NCBI RefSeq assembly: GCF_002260525.1
Contig: NZ_MRYI01000008.1
Span: forward strand, 62,001-126,000
Length of the DNA: 64,000 bases
Source of the DNA: Hahella sp. CCB-MM4
GTDB lineage: Bacteria > Pseudomonadota > Gammaproteobacteria > Pseudomonadales > Oleiphilaceae
Reading direction: 5' to 3'
A program made the position numbers and the translations under genes. The notes under the pieces were generated by a model. That model was not told the origin of the DNA, searched no databases, and saw only the letters and a list, made by a program, of their open reading frames with translations. Positions 38,710 to 48,263 of the stretch are shown here, piece after piece. The first letter of the stretch is position 1. Each line of letters opens with the position of its first letter.

Positions 38710-41448
38710 TCAGTTTTCCAGCGGCAGGTGGATCTGGTTGCCTTCGGCTGAGATTTGACCGTGTTTTAGTCCATCGAAGAAGTCTGGCAGGGTGATGGAA
38801 GGCATCGGGTGAGCATAGAGGTGCCCCTGTACAAATCTGACACCGTTATTGCGGAAAAATGCTTCCTGATCGGGTCTCTCGACACCTTCGATCACGACCT
38901 TGATACTCATTTTATGGGCAATTGCCACCAGGGTTTCCGAAATGGCCATGTCTATGTCTTCACCGGGGACATTGCGAACCAGTGCCCGATCAATTTTGAG
39001 CGCATCTACGGGGAGGCGGGCGAGAGTTGAAACAGAAGACAAGCCGGAGCCGAAACTATCCACGGTGATCTGTAGTCCCAGGGCTTTCAGTTGTGTCAAT
39101 CTTTCTTCGGCTTCCTGTTGATTGTGCAGGAGTACCGATTCGGCAATTTCCAGGCAGATATAGTTTGGATCCACACGGGTTTCACTCAGCGCTGTAGCCA
39201 ATGTGCTGATCAACTCAGGATGGTAGAACTGGCGTGGCGAAATATTGACTGACACCTGGACGGGATGCTGGCTCATGGCCTGAATTGCACGGCACTGCAG
39301 GCAGGCATTGTATATGACCCACTGTCCAAGGGCTGGCAGCAGACCGCATTGTTCGGCAACATCGATAAATTCAATGGGGGCCAGAATGCCGCGCGATGGG
39401 TGCTTCCAACGCAACAGAGCCTCCAGGCCGATCACCCGTGCGCTTTCCAGGTCGATCTGGGGTTGGTAGTAAATATCAAACTGATGCTGTTCGATGGCTG
39501 CCCGCAGTTCCTGCTCGGTGTTCAACAGCAGTTCAAGCTCGTCATTCATTTCCTTGCGGTAGAGCTGGATGTTATTGCGGCCGGCACTCTTGGCCCGATA
39601 CATAGCCATGTCCGCGTTTTTCAGTAGCACGGAATAATCCTTGCCATCTCTCGGCGCCAGAGTGATTCCGATGCTGGTGGTGATGACCAGTTGCTGGCTT
39701 GGCAGATTGATGGGCTGGGTGATGTTTTCCAGCAGGTTTTGGCCAACCCTCAGGCAGCCTTCTTCGCCATTGACCTTGTTAAGGAGGATGGCAAATTCAT
39801 CGCCGCCCAGCCGTGCAATGGTATCCTCTTCCCGGATACACTTTTTCAATCGACGGCATATTTCTTTTAACAGCTCATCGCCAGCGTCATGGCCCAGGGT
39901 GTCATTAATTCGTTTGAAATGATCGATGTCCAGGCTGATCAGTCCCACCTCGTTTTGGTGGCGAACGGCTTGTTTCAATGCCTGGGTGCAGCGGTCTTCA
40001 AAAAGTCTGCGGTTGGCCGCACCGGTGAGAACGTCGTAATGGGCGAGAAAATGGAGTTGGTTCTGAGTCTGCCGGATAGGGGTGATATTCTGTCCGGCCA
40101 ATACGACCTGTGGCTGCTCGTCTTCTTCATCCACCACTCGGTTTATGTTCCACAACATGACATGCTTGCTGCCGTCCGGGGCATTGGCTTCGGTCTCAAA
40201 GTTCTCGACCGGGATACCTGTCTCCAGGACTTTTTTAATTTTCCACTCAGTCTCGTCCCGGAATTCTAACGGAACAAAGCCTTCTATATAGTTGCGCCCG
40301 AAAATGTCCTCCCGGTTATATCCAAACAAACGGGCTGCGGCGTCATTCCATTGTAAAATCTTGAATTCACCGTCCATGACCACGATAGGGCTGCCTGCGG
40401 TTTCTATCAATGCTCTGTAGCGGCGTGAACTCTGGCGGAAGGATCTTTCGGCTTTTTGCCTGATGGCCACTTCACTCTGGAGTTCATGGTTGGTCATCTC
40501 CAGATCCCGAGTCCGTTGGATGACCATTTCCTCCAGGCGGTTCTCCAGTTGAATGCGGTCTTCTGTCAACGCTCCCAGGTAATAACTGGAAAACACAAAT
40601 ACGGCAATTTCCAGATGCAGCAGGTTGATGATGCTCAGTTCTGGCGTGGGGCTGTAAATGCACAAGGATACAATAACAGTCGCACCTGCAAGTGAGGCTG
40701 CGAGGTTGCTGTGGTACTGGGGGAATCTCAGATTGGACCAGATGAGCAGTGGCAGCAGTGCAAAAATCAGGAAGCCGCCCATATTGGTGATCAATTCGCC
40801 GACAAGCAGCAGCAGGCCGAGCCAAGCCACAACCTCTACAAAGCGTTCCTGTAGGAACTGTGACAGATTGAGGGGCTTCTTGTTGGGCAGATAAGCTGGA
40901 AATCCGATCAGGGTGGGAAGCGCTACCGCCAGAAACAGTAAGGCAAACAGAGAAAATAATTCATATTCGCGTGTGGACAGCAGGGTGAAACATAGCGCTG
41001 TCAGGCATGCGCAGGCCGCAGTACTGACCAGGAGGCTGATCAGAAGCCGCAGGACGGTGGTCTCGGCCCGATTGTCAGGTTCGTCAGGGGTTAGCCAGCG
41101 GTACGTCTGATAGAACAGGTAAGATTGTCCGAGGACATAAGACGTACAGAGTGCTGCAATATATGCCGACTCTGAAATAGAAGGACCTGGAATAGCGTAG
41201 CTGGCGGATATACCCGTGACGAGGGCTAATGGCCCTGCCAGCCATGCGGCAGAAACGCCCCGACGGAAAAATAGCATTGAAATGAAGGCTGTGGCCGGCA
41301 ATAAGAGCGGTGGGTAGCCGTTTTTGAACAAAAACAGACCCGTCGAGCAGGCCAGAGCAATCCCTGCAAGCAGTAGTAGGATACCGCTGATTTTAAAAGG
41401 TCCCTTTTTGGGGTTATCTTCCTGATCATAATGAGACTTCGTGGGCAT
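38710..41448 (-). CDS. Membrane PAS-GGDEF-EAL protein
   Basis: A cyclic-di-GMP protein of 912 residues from the ATG at 41448, which has AAGGA upstream; a TTG at 41520 would add 24. The N-terminal half holds about eight transmembrane helices of a MASE1-like sensor (to near residue 310), a coiled coil, a PAS domain (about 345-450), a GGDEF domain (about 470-630) and an EAL domain (about 640-890). GGDEF is intact and has the I-site REED five residues before it. EAL is intact (LEALLRW), but the loop normally reading DDFGTG is DSFGSG, so the second metal Asp is missing and phosphodiesterase activity is doubtful. It is last before the DUF1289 gene. Confidence 0.93.
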   Translation of the reverse strand: MPTKSHYDQEDNPKKGPFKISGILLLLAGIALACSTGLFLFKNGYPPLLLPATAFISMLFFRRGVSAAWLAGPLALVTGISASYAIPGPSISESAYIAALCTSYVLGQSYLFYQTYRWLTPDEPDNRAETTVLRLLISLLVSTAACACLTALCFTLLSTREYELFSLFALLFLAVALPTLIGFPAYLPNKKPLNLSQFLQERFVEVVAWLGLLLLVGELITNMGGFLIFALLPLLIWSNLRFPQYHSNLAASLAGATVIVSLCIYSPTPELSIINLLHLEIAVFVFSSYYLGALTEDRIQLENRLEEMVIQRTRDLEMTNHELQSEVAIRQKAERSFRQSSRRYRALIETAGSPIVVMDGEFKILQWNDAAARLFGYNREDIFGRNYIEGFVPLEFRDETEWKIKKVLETGIPVENFETEANAPDGSKHVMLWNINRVVDEEDEQPQVVLAGQNITPIRQTQNQLHFLAHYDVLTGAANRRLFEDRCTQALKQAVRHQNEVGLISLDIDHFKRINDTLGHDAGDELLKEICRRLKKCIREEDTIARLGGDEFAILLNKVNGEEGCLRVGQNLLENITQPINLPSQQLVITTSIGITLAPRDGKDYSVLLKNADMAMYRAKSAGRNNIQLYRKEMNDELELLLNTEQELRAAIEQHQFDIYYQPQIDLESARVIGLEALLRWKHPSRGILAPIEFIDVAEQCGLLPALGQWVIYNACLQCRAIQAMSQHPVQVSVNISPRQFYHPELISTLATALSETRVDPNYICLEIAESVLLHNQQEAEERLTQLKALGLQITVDSFGSGLSSVSTLARLPVDALKIDRALVRNVPGEDIDMAISETLVAIAHKMSIKVVIEGVERPDQEAFFRNNGVRFVQGHLYAHPMPSITLPDFFDGLKHGQISAEGNQIHLPLEN

Positions 41449-41650
41449 AGATTCCTTGCGATAAAAGGGATCACCTTTCACCACTCCTGGCAAAACCCGC
41501 TGATAAGCGGGTTCAGTCAATCCATTGTCTTCTTAGCGCTGTCTTTTCTTATTTGGGGCATGGGCCCCGGCTAATTAATTCTAGCAGATGTCTTTGGGCA
41601 AGGATCACATATCCTGAAAGAAAATTCAGGTGCTTTATTGTTGCTGTCGA

Positions 41651-42496
41651 TCAGTTCGCAATTCGCATGGATAAGTCTATTGCCTGGCAGTGTTTGGTCA
41701 GGGCTCCAATGGAGATGAAATCAACCCCTGTCTCCGCAATGGCAACCAGTGTCTCATCACTTATGCCGCCCGAAGCTTCAAGCTTCACTTTCTTATCTGC
41801 CAGATCCACCGCTCTGGCCATCGTTTTCAGGTCAAAGTTGTCCAGCATGATGATATCTGCACCGGCGGAGATGGCTTCTTCCAGCTGCTGAATGGTCTCG
41901 ACTTCCACTTCAACAGGTTTGCCGGGAGCGATCTGTTTCGCTGTCGCCACTGCCTGGCTGATGCTGCCGCAGGCCATAATGTGATTTTCTTTTATCAGGA
42001 ATGCGTCCCACAATCCGATACGGTGGTTATGACAGCCGCCACAGCGGATCGCATATTTTTGAGCCACTCTCAGCCCGGGCAGGGTTTTTCTCGTGTCCAG
42101 TATGCGGGTATGGGTATGGGCGACTTTGTCGGCGTAATACCGGGCGATGGTGGCGGTGCCGGACAGAGTCTGTAGAAAATTCAATGCGGGTCTTTCCGCC
42201 GTAAGTAAAGAGCGGGCATTACCGGTGACGGTGAAAAGCCTGCTGTCTGCTTCCACTCTGTCACCGTCATTCACCTGCCATTCAATGGTGATATCGCTGT
42301 CCACTTGATGGAAAACTTCATTGACCCAGGCCTGGCCGCAGATAACTGCTGGCTCCCTGGTGATGACATGGGCTGTTGCCCGGGCATCGGGAGAAATCAG
42401 CCGGGCGGTGATATCGCCATCGCCAACATCTTCTTTCAATGCCTTGGCTGCGTCTTCTTTTATAGCTGTAGGAATCAATTCGTCTAGCAGATTCAT
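41651..42496 (-). CDS. nadC: Nicotinate-nucleotide pyrophosphorylase (carboxylating)
   Basis: NadC (quinolinate phosphoribosyltransferase) converts quinolinate and PRPP to nicotinate mononucleotide in NAD synthesis. The 281-residue protein has [11 protein letters not shown] near residue 30, [15 protein letters not shown] near residue 100, the PRPP site [14 protein letters not shown] near residue 136, and [10 protein letters not shown]. It is the start of the nadC-DUF1631-ampDE neighbourhood. The whole region upstream is a repeat array (42502-42640). Confidence 0.97.
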   Translation of the reverse strand: MNLLDELIPTAIKEDAAKALKEDVGDGDITARLISPDARATAHVITREPAVICGQAWVNEVFHQVDSDITIEWQVNDGDRVEADSRLFTVTGNARSLLTAERPALNFLQTLSGTATIARYYADKVAHTHTRILDTRKTLPGLRVAQKYAIRCGGCHNHRIGLWDAFLIKENHIMACGSISQAVATAKQIAPGKPVEVEVETIQQLEEAISAGADIIMLDNFDLKTMARAVDLADKKVKLEASGGISDETLVAIAETGVDFISIGALTKHCQAIDLSMRIAN

Positions 42497-42501
42497 AATG
42501 G

Positions 42502-42640
42502 CAGGTTTCTCAATTAACAGGTTTCTTAATTAAATAGGGTGATTGCTTTTATATAGGGCAATGGCATTTATATAGAATAATGGCATTGGCGGTTGTCATA
42601 TCGGGCGATTGTCATTTTGGGCAATGATCAGGTCCGGCAA
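42502..42640. repeat. Array of about eight 16-19-bp degenerate units before nadC
   Basis: It opens with two 16-bp units (42502-42517 and 42518-42533, CAGGTTTCTYAATTAA), then passes to units built on GGGCAATGGCATTTATATA (ATAGGG... at 42534, 42553, 42572, then GGGCRATNRTCA at about 42603 and 42619). It covers nearly the entire 165-bp gap upstream of nadC on its coding strand. Confidence 0.8.
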
Positions 42641-42661
42641 TAGCTTAAAAACGATTCGGGA

Positions 42662-43186
42662 CTACTCTGCTCTGAGTATCAACTGGTCGCCTTGCTGGGA
42701 AAACGATAAATGGCGTAATGCGCTCATTCCCAGCAGGACTTCCTGGTCACCGTTCATTCTGGGAAGGATTGTGGCGTTGACATCACGTAGAGTGAATGGT
42801 CCCAACTGCAGCTGATCGATGACGGTCCGGGTTGCTCTGGTTGTGCCATTGGCTGTTTGCATGCTGGTTTGTCCGAGTTCGGGAAGACCAAGTGATCTGG
42901 CCATGGATTCCGGGACAGCAACTACCGTTGCACCGGTATCTACCAGGAACTCAACATCGCGGTTGTTAATTTTTCCTGTAAATAAATAGTGGCCAAACCG
43001 GTTTCTTTGTAATACCAACTCTTCATTGCCGTCCGCCCCGCTCACAATTCTCAGGGTTTGGTTGGGATTCCGTTGCTGGTCTTCCCAGAATCCGAACAGT
43101 TGAGTTAGTAGTAACATACCAATGATCCATGCTGCCGCCATCATCCATTTACCGGTTTGACGGGGGCTCGGACTATCCTGGCTCAT
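42662..43186 (-). CDS. Membrane-anchored retropepsin-like aspartic protease
   Basis: A 174-residue protein of the TIGR02281/retropepsin-like clan. The ATG at 43186 has GGAGCC upstream and gives one N-terminal transmembrane segment (about residues 14-33) with the rest in the periplasm. The catalytic motif is FLVDTGATVVAVP (Asp83), followed by the family GLP and the second part GPFTLRDVNATILP and LLGMSALRHLSF. It would work as a homodimer, as retropepsins do. The substrate is unknown. It lies between the DUF1631 gene (divergent) and nadC. Confidence 0.85.
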   Translation of the reverse strand: MSQDSPSPRQTGKWMMAAAWIIGMLLLTQLFGFWEDQQRNPNQTLRIVSGADGNEELVLQRNRFGHYLFTGKINNRDVEFLVDTGATVVAVPESMARSLGLPELGQTSMQTANGTTRATRTVIDQLQLGPFTLRDVNATILPRMNGDQEVLLGMSALRHLSFSQQGDQLILRAE

Positions 43187-43494
43187 AGCAGGCTCCAAAA
43201 ATACAACGGCAGCTATTGTACCTGATTGTGCCTGGGGCAGAAATGCTTCCAATAAGTGGTGATGTATCAGGTTTAATGCGCCGAAATGCCTTGAAACCCC
43301 TAACTCCTAGTCCAAAAGGTAGAGGCGTAAAAAAAAGAATGTGAATTGGATCGCTAAGCTACATTTTGCAACAAACGTCGGTATTATGACGTTATATACT
43401 TCATCATAAGTCGAAATTTTGTCGCAACCTGACAATTTTTGTCAGCTAAACTTATCTACATAAGGATGCTAGATCGGGCATATTGGAGTCTAAA
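43187..43494. other. Gap between the protease gene and the DUF1631 gene
   Basis: This 308-bp stretch is the divergent promoter region. It contains a hairpin CTGACAA-TTT-TTGTCAG (43429-43445) just before the DUF1631 start, in the transcribed leader if the promoter lies upstream. No convincing -35/-10 pair is assigned. Confidence 0.45.
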
Positions 43495-45975
43495 ATGTCG
43501 CAGGGTTCAAAAGTTGTACAGCTTGATAGCCATCGCGCTGACCAGAGTGCCGCGAAGGGAGTGAAATTGCCTGCACCTCTGGTAAAACTGCGTGATCGCT
43601 GTGGCGAGCACCTGCGTAAATTGATGGTTCGTCTGTTTGATCAGATGGACGATACCTACTTTGATCTGGCCGATCAGGCGACCAGTAACGCCCAACAATC
43701 CAGCTATTTTGATGCGATGCGGGAGCTCCGGCTCAAGAAAAACCGTGTCACCGCACTATTTATCCAGGGGTTCACCCGTGATTTTCAGTTCCGGGATAGT
43801 GGCAATGGTAAACCAGCAGCCAAAAAACCGCTGGATCTGGAAAACCTGTCACTTGTAAAAGATGATGCCCTTGAGGAGCAGGTGGCGGTTGACAATATGG
43901 TTAACCGTTTCCAGTCTGAGGCCGGGAGGGAGTTGGAGCACCTCACATTGCGCATGGATGCATTGATGCTCAATGTCGACGTCGAGGACCAGAGCAATCC
44001 GCTGGGACCTGCCCGTATTACCAAAAACTTTGCTGCTGCCTGCCAAGACCTGGAAATGGATATCAAGGCCAAGCTGGTCTTTTTCAAATTATTTGAAAAG
44101 CATGTTCTGGGGCACGTCAAGTCGATGCTGGAGGCTTCCAATAAGTATCTGATCGAGCAGGGTGTCATTCCGGATATGTCCGTGGTGCGTCCGGTTCCGG
44201 TTCCCCGGTATCAGGGGCCTGCCAGACAGACCTTGGATCGTAGGGGCAGCGCGCGGGACACGTACATGCCTGCAGACGCTTCCGATGGTTACCTGTCTGA
44301 TGCCTATGAAGAAGTAGGCTTAAGTGACGGGGTGACGGTTGATCCTCTACAGTTGATGAGCCAGAGTGCACGCAGACCTGCCGGCAACGCCAGTGTTCAA
44401 TTGCCGCTGTTGCAGCAAAATACGCTGGTCAGCCTGCTGTCTACTGCTCAGCACAACAACAGCAATCTCCCTGTCATTTCCAACGGGTTGGTAGACTACG
44501 CCAGATTGCTTGAGCATATGGTGAGAAACGATCAGGGACAGGCCAGAGCCAGAGTGGGGGATACCCACCAGGATGTTATGAATCTGGTCAATATGCTGTT
44601 TGAGTATATCTTGAGCGATCAGCAACTCCAGTCCTCAGTTAAGGCGCTGATTGCCAGGTTGCAGATTCCTATCGTCAAAGTGGCTCTGTTGGATAAAACT
44701 TTCTTTAATCGTGGTGGTCACCCTGCCAGACGTTTGTTGAACGAGCTTGCGACCGCTGCGATTGGCTGGACAGAAAAAGCCGATGGCGGGAATGATCCGT
44801 TCCTGAACAAGCTGGAAGAAGTCGTACTGAGACTGTTGAACGAGTTCGAAAGTGATTTGTCGATTTTTGACGATATCATGCAGGATTTTCAGTCTTTCCA
44901 GGAAGGCGAGAAGAAGCGCCGTCAGTTGGTGGAGCAAAGAACCCGGGATTCTGAAGTTGGTAAGGCCAAGTCCGAAGCTGCCAAGAAAGAAGTTCAAGCG
45001 GTTCTGAATCAGCATCTTGAAGGTGCTGCGATTTCTGAACTGGCGCTGGAGATCCTGAAAGAAGGTTGGAGCAGCTATATGGTGCTGTTACACCTGAAAT
45101 ATGGTATCACCCATGATGATTGGAATGATGCCCTGGCAACGGTTGATAATCTGATCAATGCCACCAACCTGAATGGCGAAGCTGAGCCATTGGATATGGA
45201 TGCGGTTGAAGGGTTGCTGGGTAAACTGAAAGAAGGCCTGGCTCAAACAGCCTTTAAACCTTTCGATTTGGATAAGTGTCTGCAGAAACTGGAAGCGGAT
45301 ATTGTCGACACTGCCCAGAAGCGCCTGGCGGCAGAAGTGGAGTTTGAAGAGGAGTATAGCTTCGATTCAGAACAGGAAGACTTCGAGTCTGCAGTGCTTG
45401 GGGGATTGGATGTTGTTGATCTGGATGAGGTCGCCGAGAATCTGGACACGCTCGAAGAAGAGCAGGAAGTCGAGACGGTTGCCCAGGCCATTCCAGAGTC
45501 TACAGTAGAGCAATCAGAACCAGTTGCAGCGCAAGACCTTGCTTCCCAGGCTCTTCAGCAACAAAAAGCTCCTCAGCAGCAGGAACCGACTGCTGCCAAT
45601 GTTGATGAGCCGGTAGCCAAAGCTGGTAAGATTGTTCTGGTTGAAGAGGTTGCTGAAGCGGAAGTCGAAGATACTCCCGATGAGAAATCCCTCCAAATGG
45701 TCGACCGGATCAAGATCGGATCATGGGTTGAAGTTAACGAAGGTGAAGACAAGAAATACCGTTGCAAGCTGGCGGCGATTATCCCGACGACCGGTAAATA
45801 CATTTTCGTTAACCGCATGGGGGTTAAGGTCATGGAAAAAAGTCGTCTGGGCTTGGCCATGGCGCTTAAGACTCACACCATGTCGATGCTTGATGACGGT
45901 TTGCTCTTCGACCGCGCATTAGAGTCTGTTATCGGGAACCTTCGCTCAAACAAGTCGCAGAAGCAGGAAGCATAG
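43495..45975 (+). CDS. DUF1631 protein
   Basis: An 826-residue cytoplasmic protein of family DUF1631, of unknown function. The ATG at 43495 has GGAG about seven bases upstream; an ATG at 43483 would add four residues. The N-terminal third is helical (VQLDSHRADQ ... LVKLRDRCGEHLRKLM), the middle has several helical bundles, and a long Glu/Gln/Ala-rich linker (about residues 620-720) leads to a C-terminal compact domain starting at IGSWVEVNEGEDKKYRCKL, similar to a PilZ-like or SH3-like beta fold. In Pseudomonas the same gene is between nadC and ampD. A terminator follows. Confidence 0.85.
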   Translation: MSQGSKVVQLDSHRADQSAAKGVKLPAPLVKLRDRCGEHLRKLMVRLFDQMDDTYFDLADQATSNAQQSSYFDAMRELRLKKNRVTALFIQGFTRDFQFRDSGNGKPAAKKPLDLENLSLVKDDALEEQVAVDNMVNRFQSEAGRELEHLTLRMDALMLNVDVEDQSNPLGPARITKNFAAACQDLEMDIKAKLVFFKLFEKHVLGHVKSMLEASNKYLIEQGVIPDMSVVRPVPVPRYQGPARQTLDRRGSARDTYMPADASDGYLSDAYEEVGLSDGVTVDPLQLMSQSARRPAGNASVQLPLLQQNTLVSLLSTAQHNNSNLPVISNGLVDYARLLEHMVRNDQGQARARVGDTHQDVMNLVNMLFEYILSDQQLQSSVKALIARLQIPIVKVALLDKTFFNRGGHPARRLLNELATAAIGWTEKADGGNDPFLNKLEEVVLRLLNEFESDLSIFDDIMQDFQSFQEGEKKRRQLVEQRTRDSEVGKAKSEAAKKEVQAVLNQHLEGAAISELALEILKEGWSSYMVLLHLKYGITHDDWNDALATVDNLINATNLNGEAEPLDMDAVEGLLGKLKEGLAQTAFKPFDLDKCLQKLEADIVDTAQKRLAAEVEFEEEYSFDSEQEDFESAVLGGLDVVDLDEVAENLDTLEEEQEVETVAQAIPESTVEQSEPVAAQDLASQALQQQKAPQQQEPTAANVDEPVAKAGKIVLVEEVAEAEVEDTPDEKSLQMVDRIKIGSWVEVNEGEDKKYRCKLAAIIPTTGKYIFVNRMGVKVMEKSRLGLAMALKTHTMSMLDDGLLFDRALESVIGNLRSNKSQKQEA

Positions 45976-46010
45976 CCAGAGGTTAGCCTGCATCATTTGC
46001 TATCTGAATA

Positions 46011-46036
46011 AACGGGAACCTGGTTCCCGTTTTTTG
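46011..46036 (+). terminator. Intrinsic terminator after the DUF1631 gene
   Basis: AACGGGAACC and GGTTCCCGTT form a near-perfect stem, followed by TTTTTG. Confidence 0.9.
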
Positions 46037-46182
46037 TATCTTTTACCTGTCAATCTTTAATCTACACTCAAATTCACCTATCTTTCTTTACCTGTTCCTT
46101 AATTGTCTGTGGAAAATTTGTCCAGCGTGTCAAATTAACCGCCCCAGCTTCCTAAAATGATAGAAGACCGGATTGCTGCCAG

Positions 46183-46764
46183 ATGAAGTATGTTGCGCCG
46201 AAAATACTGACCGTTATGCAGGATGGTTGGCTTGAAGGGGCCAGGAAAGTTCCCTCACCGAACTATAATCAACGCCCTGTCGGCAGGAATATCGATATGG
46301 TAGTTGTGCATAATATCAGCCTTCCCCCAGGCGAGTTTGGCGGTCCCTACATAGAAGACTTTTTCCAGAATCAGTTGGATGCATCGCAGCATTCGTATTT
46401 CCGGGGAATCTCTTCAATGGAGGTGTCGGCTCATCTGCTGATTCGTCGTGATGGTGAGATTGTGCAGTTTGTTTCATTCTTTGATCGCGCATGGCATGCC
46501 GGAAAGTCCAGCTGGGAAGGGAGTGATAATTGTAACGATTTTTCGATCGGTATTGAGTTGGAAGGAGCTGACGATATTCCTTACGAGCAAGTTCAGTATC
46601 AACAACTGGCCTGTGTCATTCGTTCACTGGAACATCATTTTCCGTCAATCACAGACTCACGCATTGTTGGTCATTGCGATATCGCGCCGGACAGAAAAAC
46701 TGATCCCGGCAACGCCTTCGAATGGCCTACACTTAGATCTATGTTAGAAAACGATAAGAGCTGA
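46183..46764 (+). CDS. ampD: 1,6-anhydro-N-acetylmuramyl-L-alanine amidase
   Basis: AmpD is a cytoplasmic zinc amidase that cuts the peptide from anhydromuropeptides during wall recycling; loss raises AmpC beta-lactamase through AmpR. The 193-residue protein has the zinc ligands in VVVHNISLPPGEFGG (His near 44) and GHCDIAPDRKTDPG (His, catalytic Lys and Asp near 165-178). It lies 7 bp before ampE, so the pair is one operon. No ampR or ampC is in the window. Confidence 0.96.
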   Translation: MKYVAPKILTVMQDGWLEGARKVPSPNYNQRPVGRNIDMVVVHNISLPPGEFGGPYIEDFFQNQLDASQHSYFRGISSMEVSAHLLIRRDGEIVQFVSFFDRAWHAGKSSWEGSDNCNDFSIGIELEGADDIPYEQVQYQQLACVIRSLEHHFPSITDSRIVGHCDIAPDRKTDPGNAFEWPTLRSMLENDKS

Positions 46765-46771
46765 ACCGCCG

Positions 46772-47647
46772 ATGAAGTTTCTTGTTCTACTGCTGACTTT
46801 TGTGCTGCAACGTAAACTTAACCTGACTCTCAGCCGACAGCATGATCAGTGGGCCCGACAGTTTTTGGAATTTTTTGAAGCAAAATTTCCGGTGATCAGG
46901 CATAACGCGACCCTTTATGTTGTCATCGCAATACTGTTGCCGGCGGTGGTATTGACTCTGGTTCTAACGCTTGTTGATGACGTGCTGTTTGGTGTCGCCA
47001 CTTTATTTGTTCATATCGTGATGCTCTTTTTGTGTCTCGGCTGTGGCTACCTCAAGCAGGCAGTGGAGCTATATCGTACCCAATGGGAGGCGGAGCATTA
47101 CCAGTCGGCGTTCAGGACTTTGGAGAGTGCTGACATCTTTATTAAGGATGCAGACAAGCTGACGCCTGCTGAAGTCCACTATCAGGCGACCTCTCAGTAT
47201 ATGTATATGACTTTCCAGAGATATTTTATGGTGATTTTCTGGTATATGGTGGCCGGACCTGTTGGCGCTCTGGTAGCGAGACTGGCCCATGTGGCTGGAT
47301 GCGAGTCCACCACTTATGTGCCCAGACAGGTCGGCATTGTTTACAAAGTATTGGAGTGGTTGCCTGCGAGGTTGCTGGCACTGAGTTTTGCTCTGGTGGG
47401 AAATTTTGGGGAAACGATCAAGAGCAGTTTGAACTATATGATCGATCCCGCTGTGGGTGCGCTCAAGGTTCTGCAGCAGGCAGCAGCTGGAGCTATTGAG
47501 AGCATGCCTGCCGTCCCTGCTGCCGGTGAGGCTAATGCCCTGCGCGACAGCCGGCAGCTGGTAGCATTACGTGATTTGCTGAACCGCTCAGTGATGGTGT
47601 GGTTTTCCGTGATTGCGATTCTGACGATCGTAGGCTGGATGTCCTGA
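46772..47647 (+). CDS. ampE: Inner-membrane protein AmpE
   Basis: A 291-residue inner-membrane protein with about four transmembrane helices and an N-terminal segment (LLLTFVLQRKLNLTLSRQHD) typical of AmpE. AmpE is linked genetically to AmpD and beta-lactamase control; its biochemical role is unclear. The fold is CobD/CbiB-like in annotation terms. It is coupled to ampD. Confidence 0.93.
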   Translation: MKFLVLLLTFVLQRKLNLTLSRQHDQWARQFLEFFEAKFPVIRHNATLYVVIAILLPAVVLTLVLTLVDDVLFGVATLFVHIVMLFLCLGCGYLKQAVELYRTQWEAEHYQSAFRTLESADIFIKDADKLTPAEVHYQATSQYMYMTFQRYFMVIFWYMVAGPVGALVARLAHVAGCESTTYVPRQVGIVYKVLEWLPARLLALSFALVGNFGETIKSSLNYMIDPAVGALKVLQQAAAGAIESMPAVPAAGEANALRDSRQLVALRDLLNRSVMVWFSVIAILTIVGWMS

Positions 47648-47705
47648 AGTTGTTTCGGGTTGTTCTGACGCTGTCGGCAGCATTTGGGATGCTTTCCAGA
47701 AAACT

Positions 47706-48263
47706 CTAGGCGATATCGCAGGCATTGATAAATTGTGCAAGGTTATCCGCCAGTTTTCGGTGTGGGCGACGTCCGGGAATCTCCAGGTAGACTTCACCGG
47801 TGGAGTTATCGATGACGAGTATCTCGTCTCCCTGTCCGACGCCAAAAAACAGCGTGAGGGGCTGCTTCTTTTTGAGTTTCATAAAGGCGTGCCCCAACAG
47901 GTTCTGTTTCAGAATCTCCATATCGGCATCATTCCAGACTTGGAGCAGGTGAATCTCACCGGCGGGGCTTGTGCAGTCAATGCCGTCGCTCCAAAAACTT
48001 CCATAGTAGTCTTTTATATCCTGGTGAAGTCTGGTTTCCAGTCCGTTTTCCAAACCTTCCAGACCGCTCGTATCCCCATGGGAAACGGGTTGCCAGTAAA
48101 GTTTTGATTCCTCGCCGCTAAGGGATGTCACGGCAGGGCCGGTAGTCCAACCTTCCAGGTCATTATCCATGCTGGCGCAAGGGAGCTGGCCGGTTAGGCT
48201 GTGAGTGTGGTGGATAAATTTCTGGAACAGTGATTCCAGGGCCTGGGTTATTTCTGATGTCAT
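47706..48263 (-). CDS. syd: SecY-interacting protein Syd
   Basis: Syd is a peripheral membrane protein that binds SecY and checks translocon quality. The 185-residue protein starts from an ATG at 48263 and shows the Syd features: the segment SKLYWQPV near residue 55, an acidic surface near DADMEILKQNLLGHAFMKL, and the ending RKLADNLAQFINAC. It is convergent to ampE and separated by 58 bp. Confidence 0.88.
   Translation of the reverse strand: MTSEITQALESLFQKFIHHTHSLTGQLPCASMDNDLEGWTTGPAVTSLSGEESKLYWQPVSHGDTSGLEGLENGLETRLHQDIKDYYGSFWSDGIDCTSPAGEIHLLQVWNDADMEILKQNLLGHAFMKLKKKQPLTLFFGVGQGDEILVIDNSTGEVYLEIPGRRPHRKLADNLAQFINACDIA

Noticed and set aside
46030-46110. A tandem repeat after the DUF1631 terminator (TATCTTT and TTACCTGT recur)
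   Set aside because: The matches are short and do not keep one period, so I do not count it as an array.
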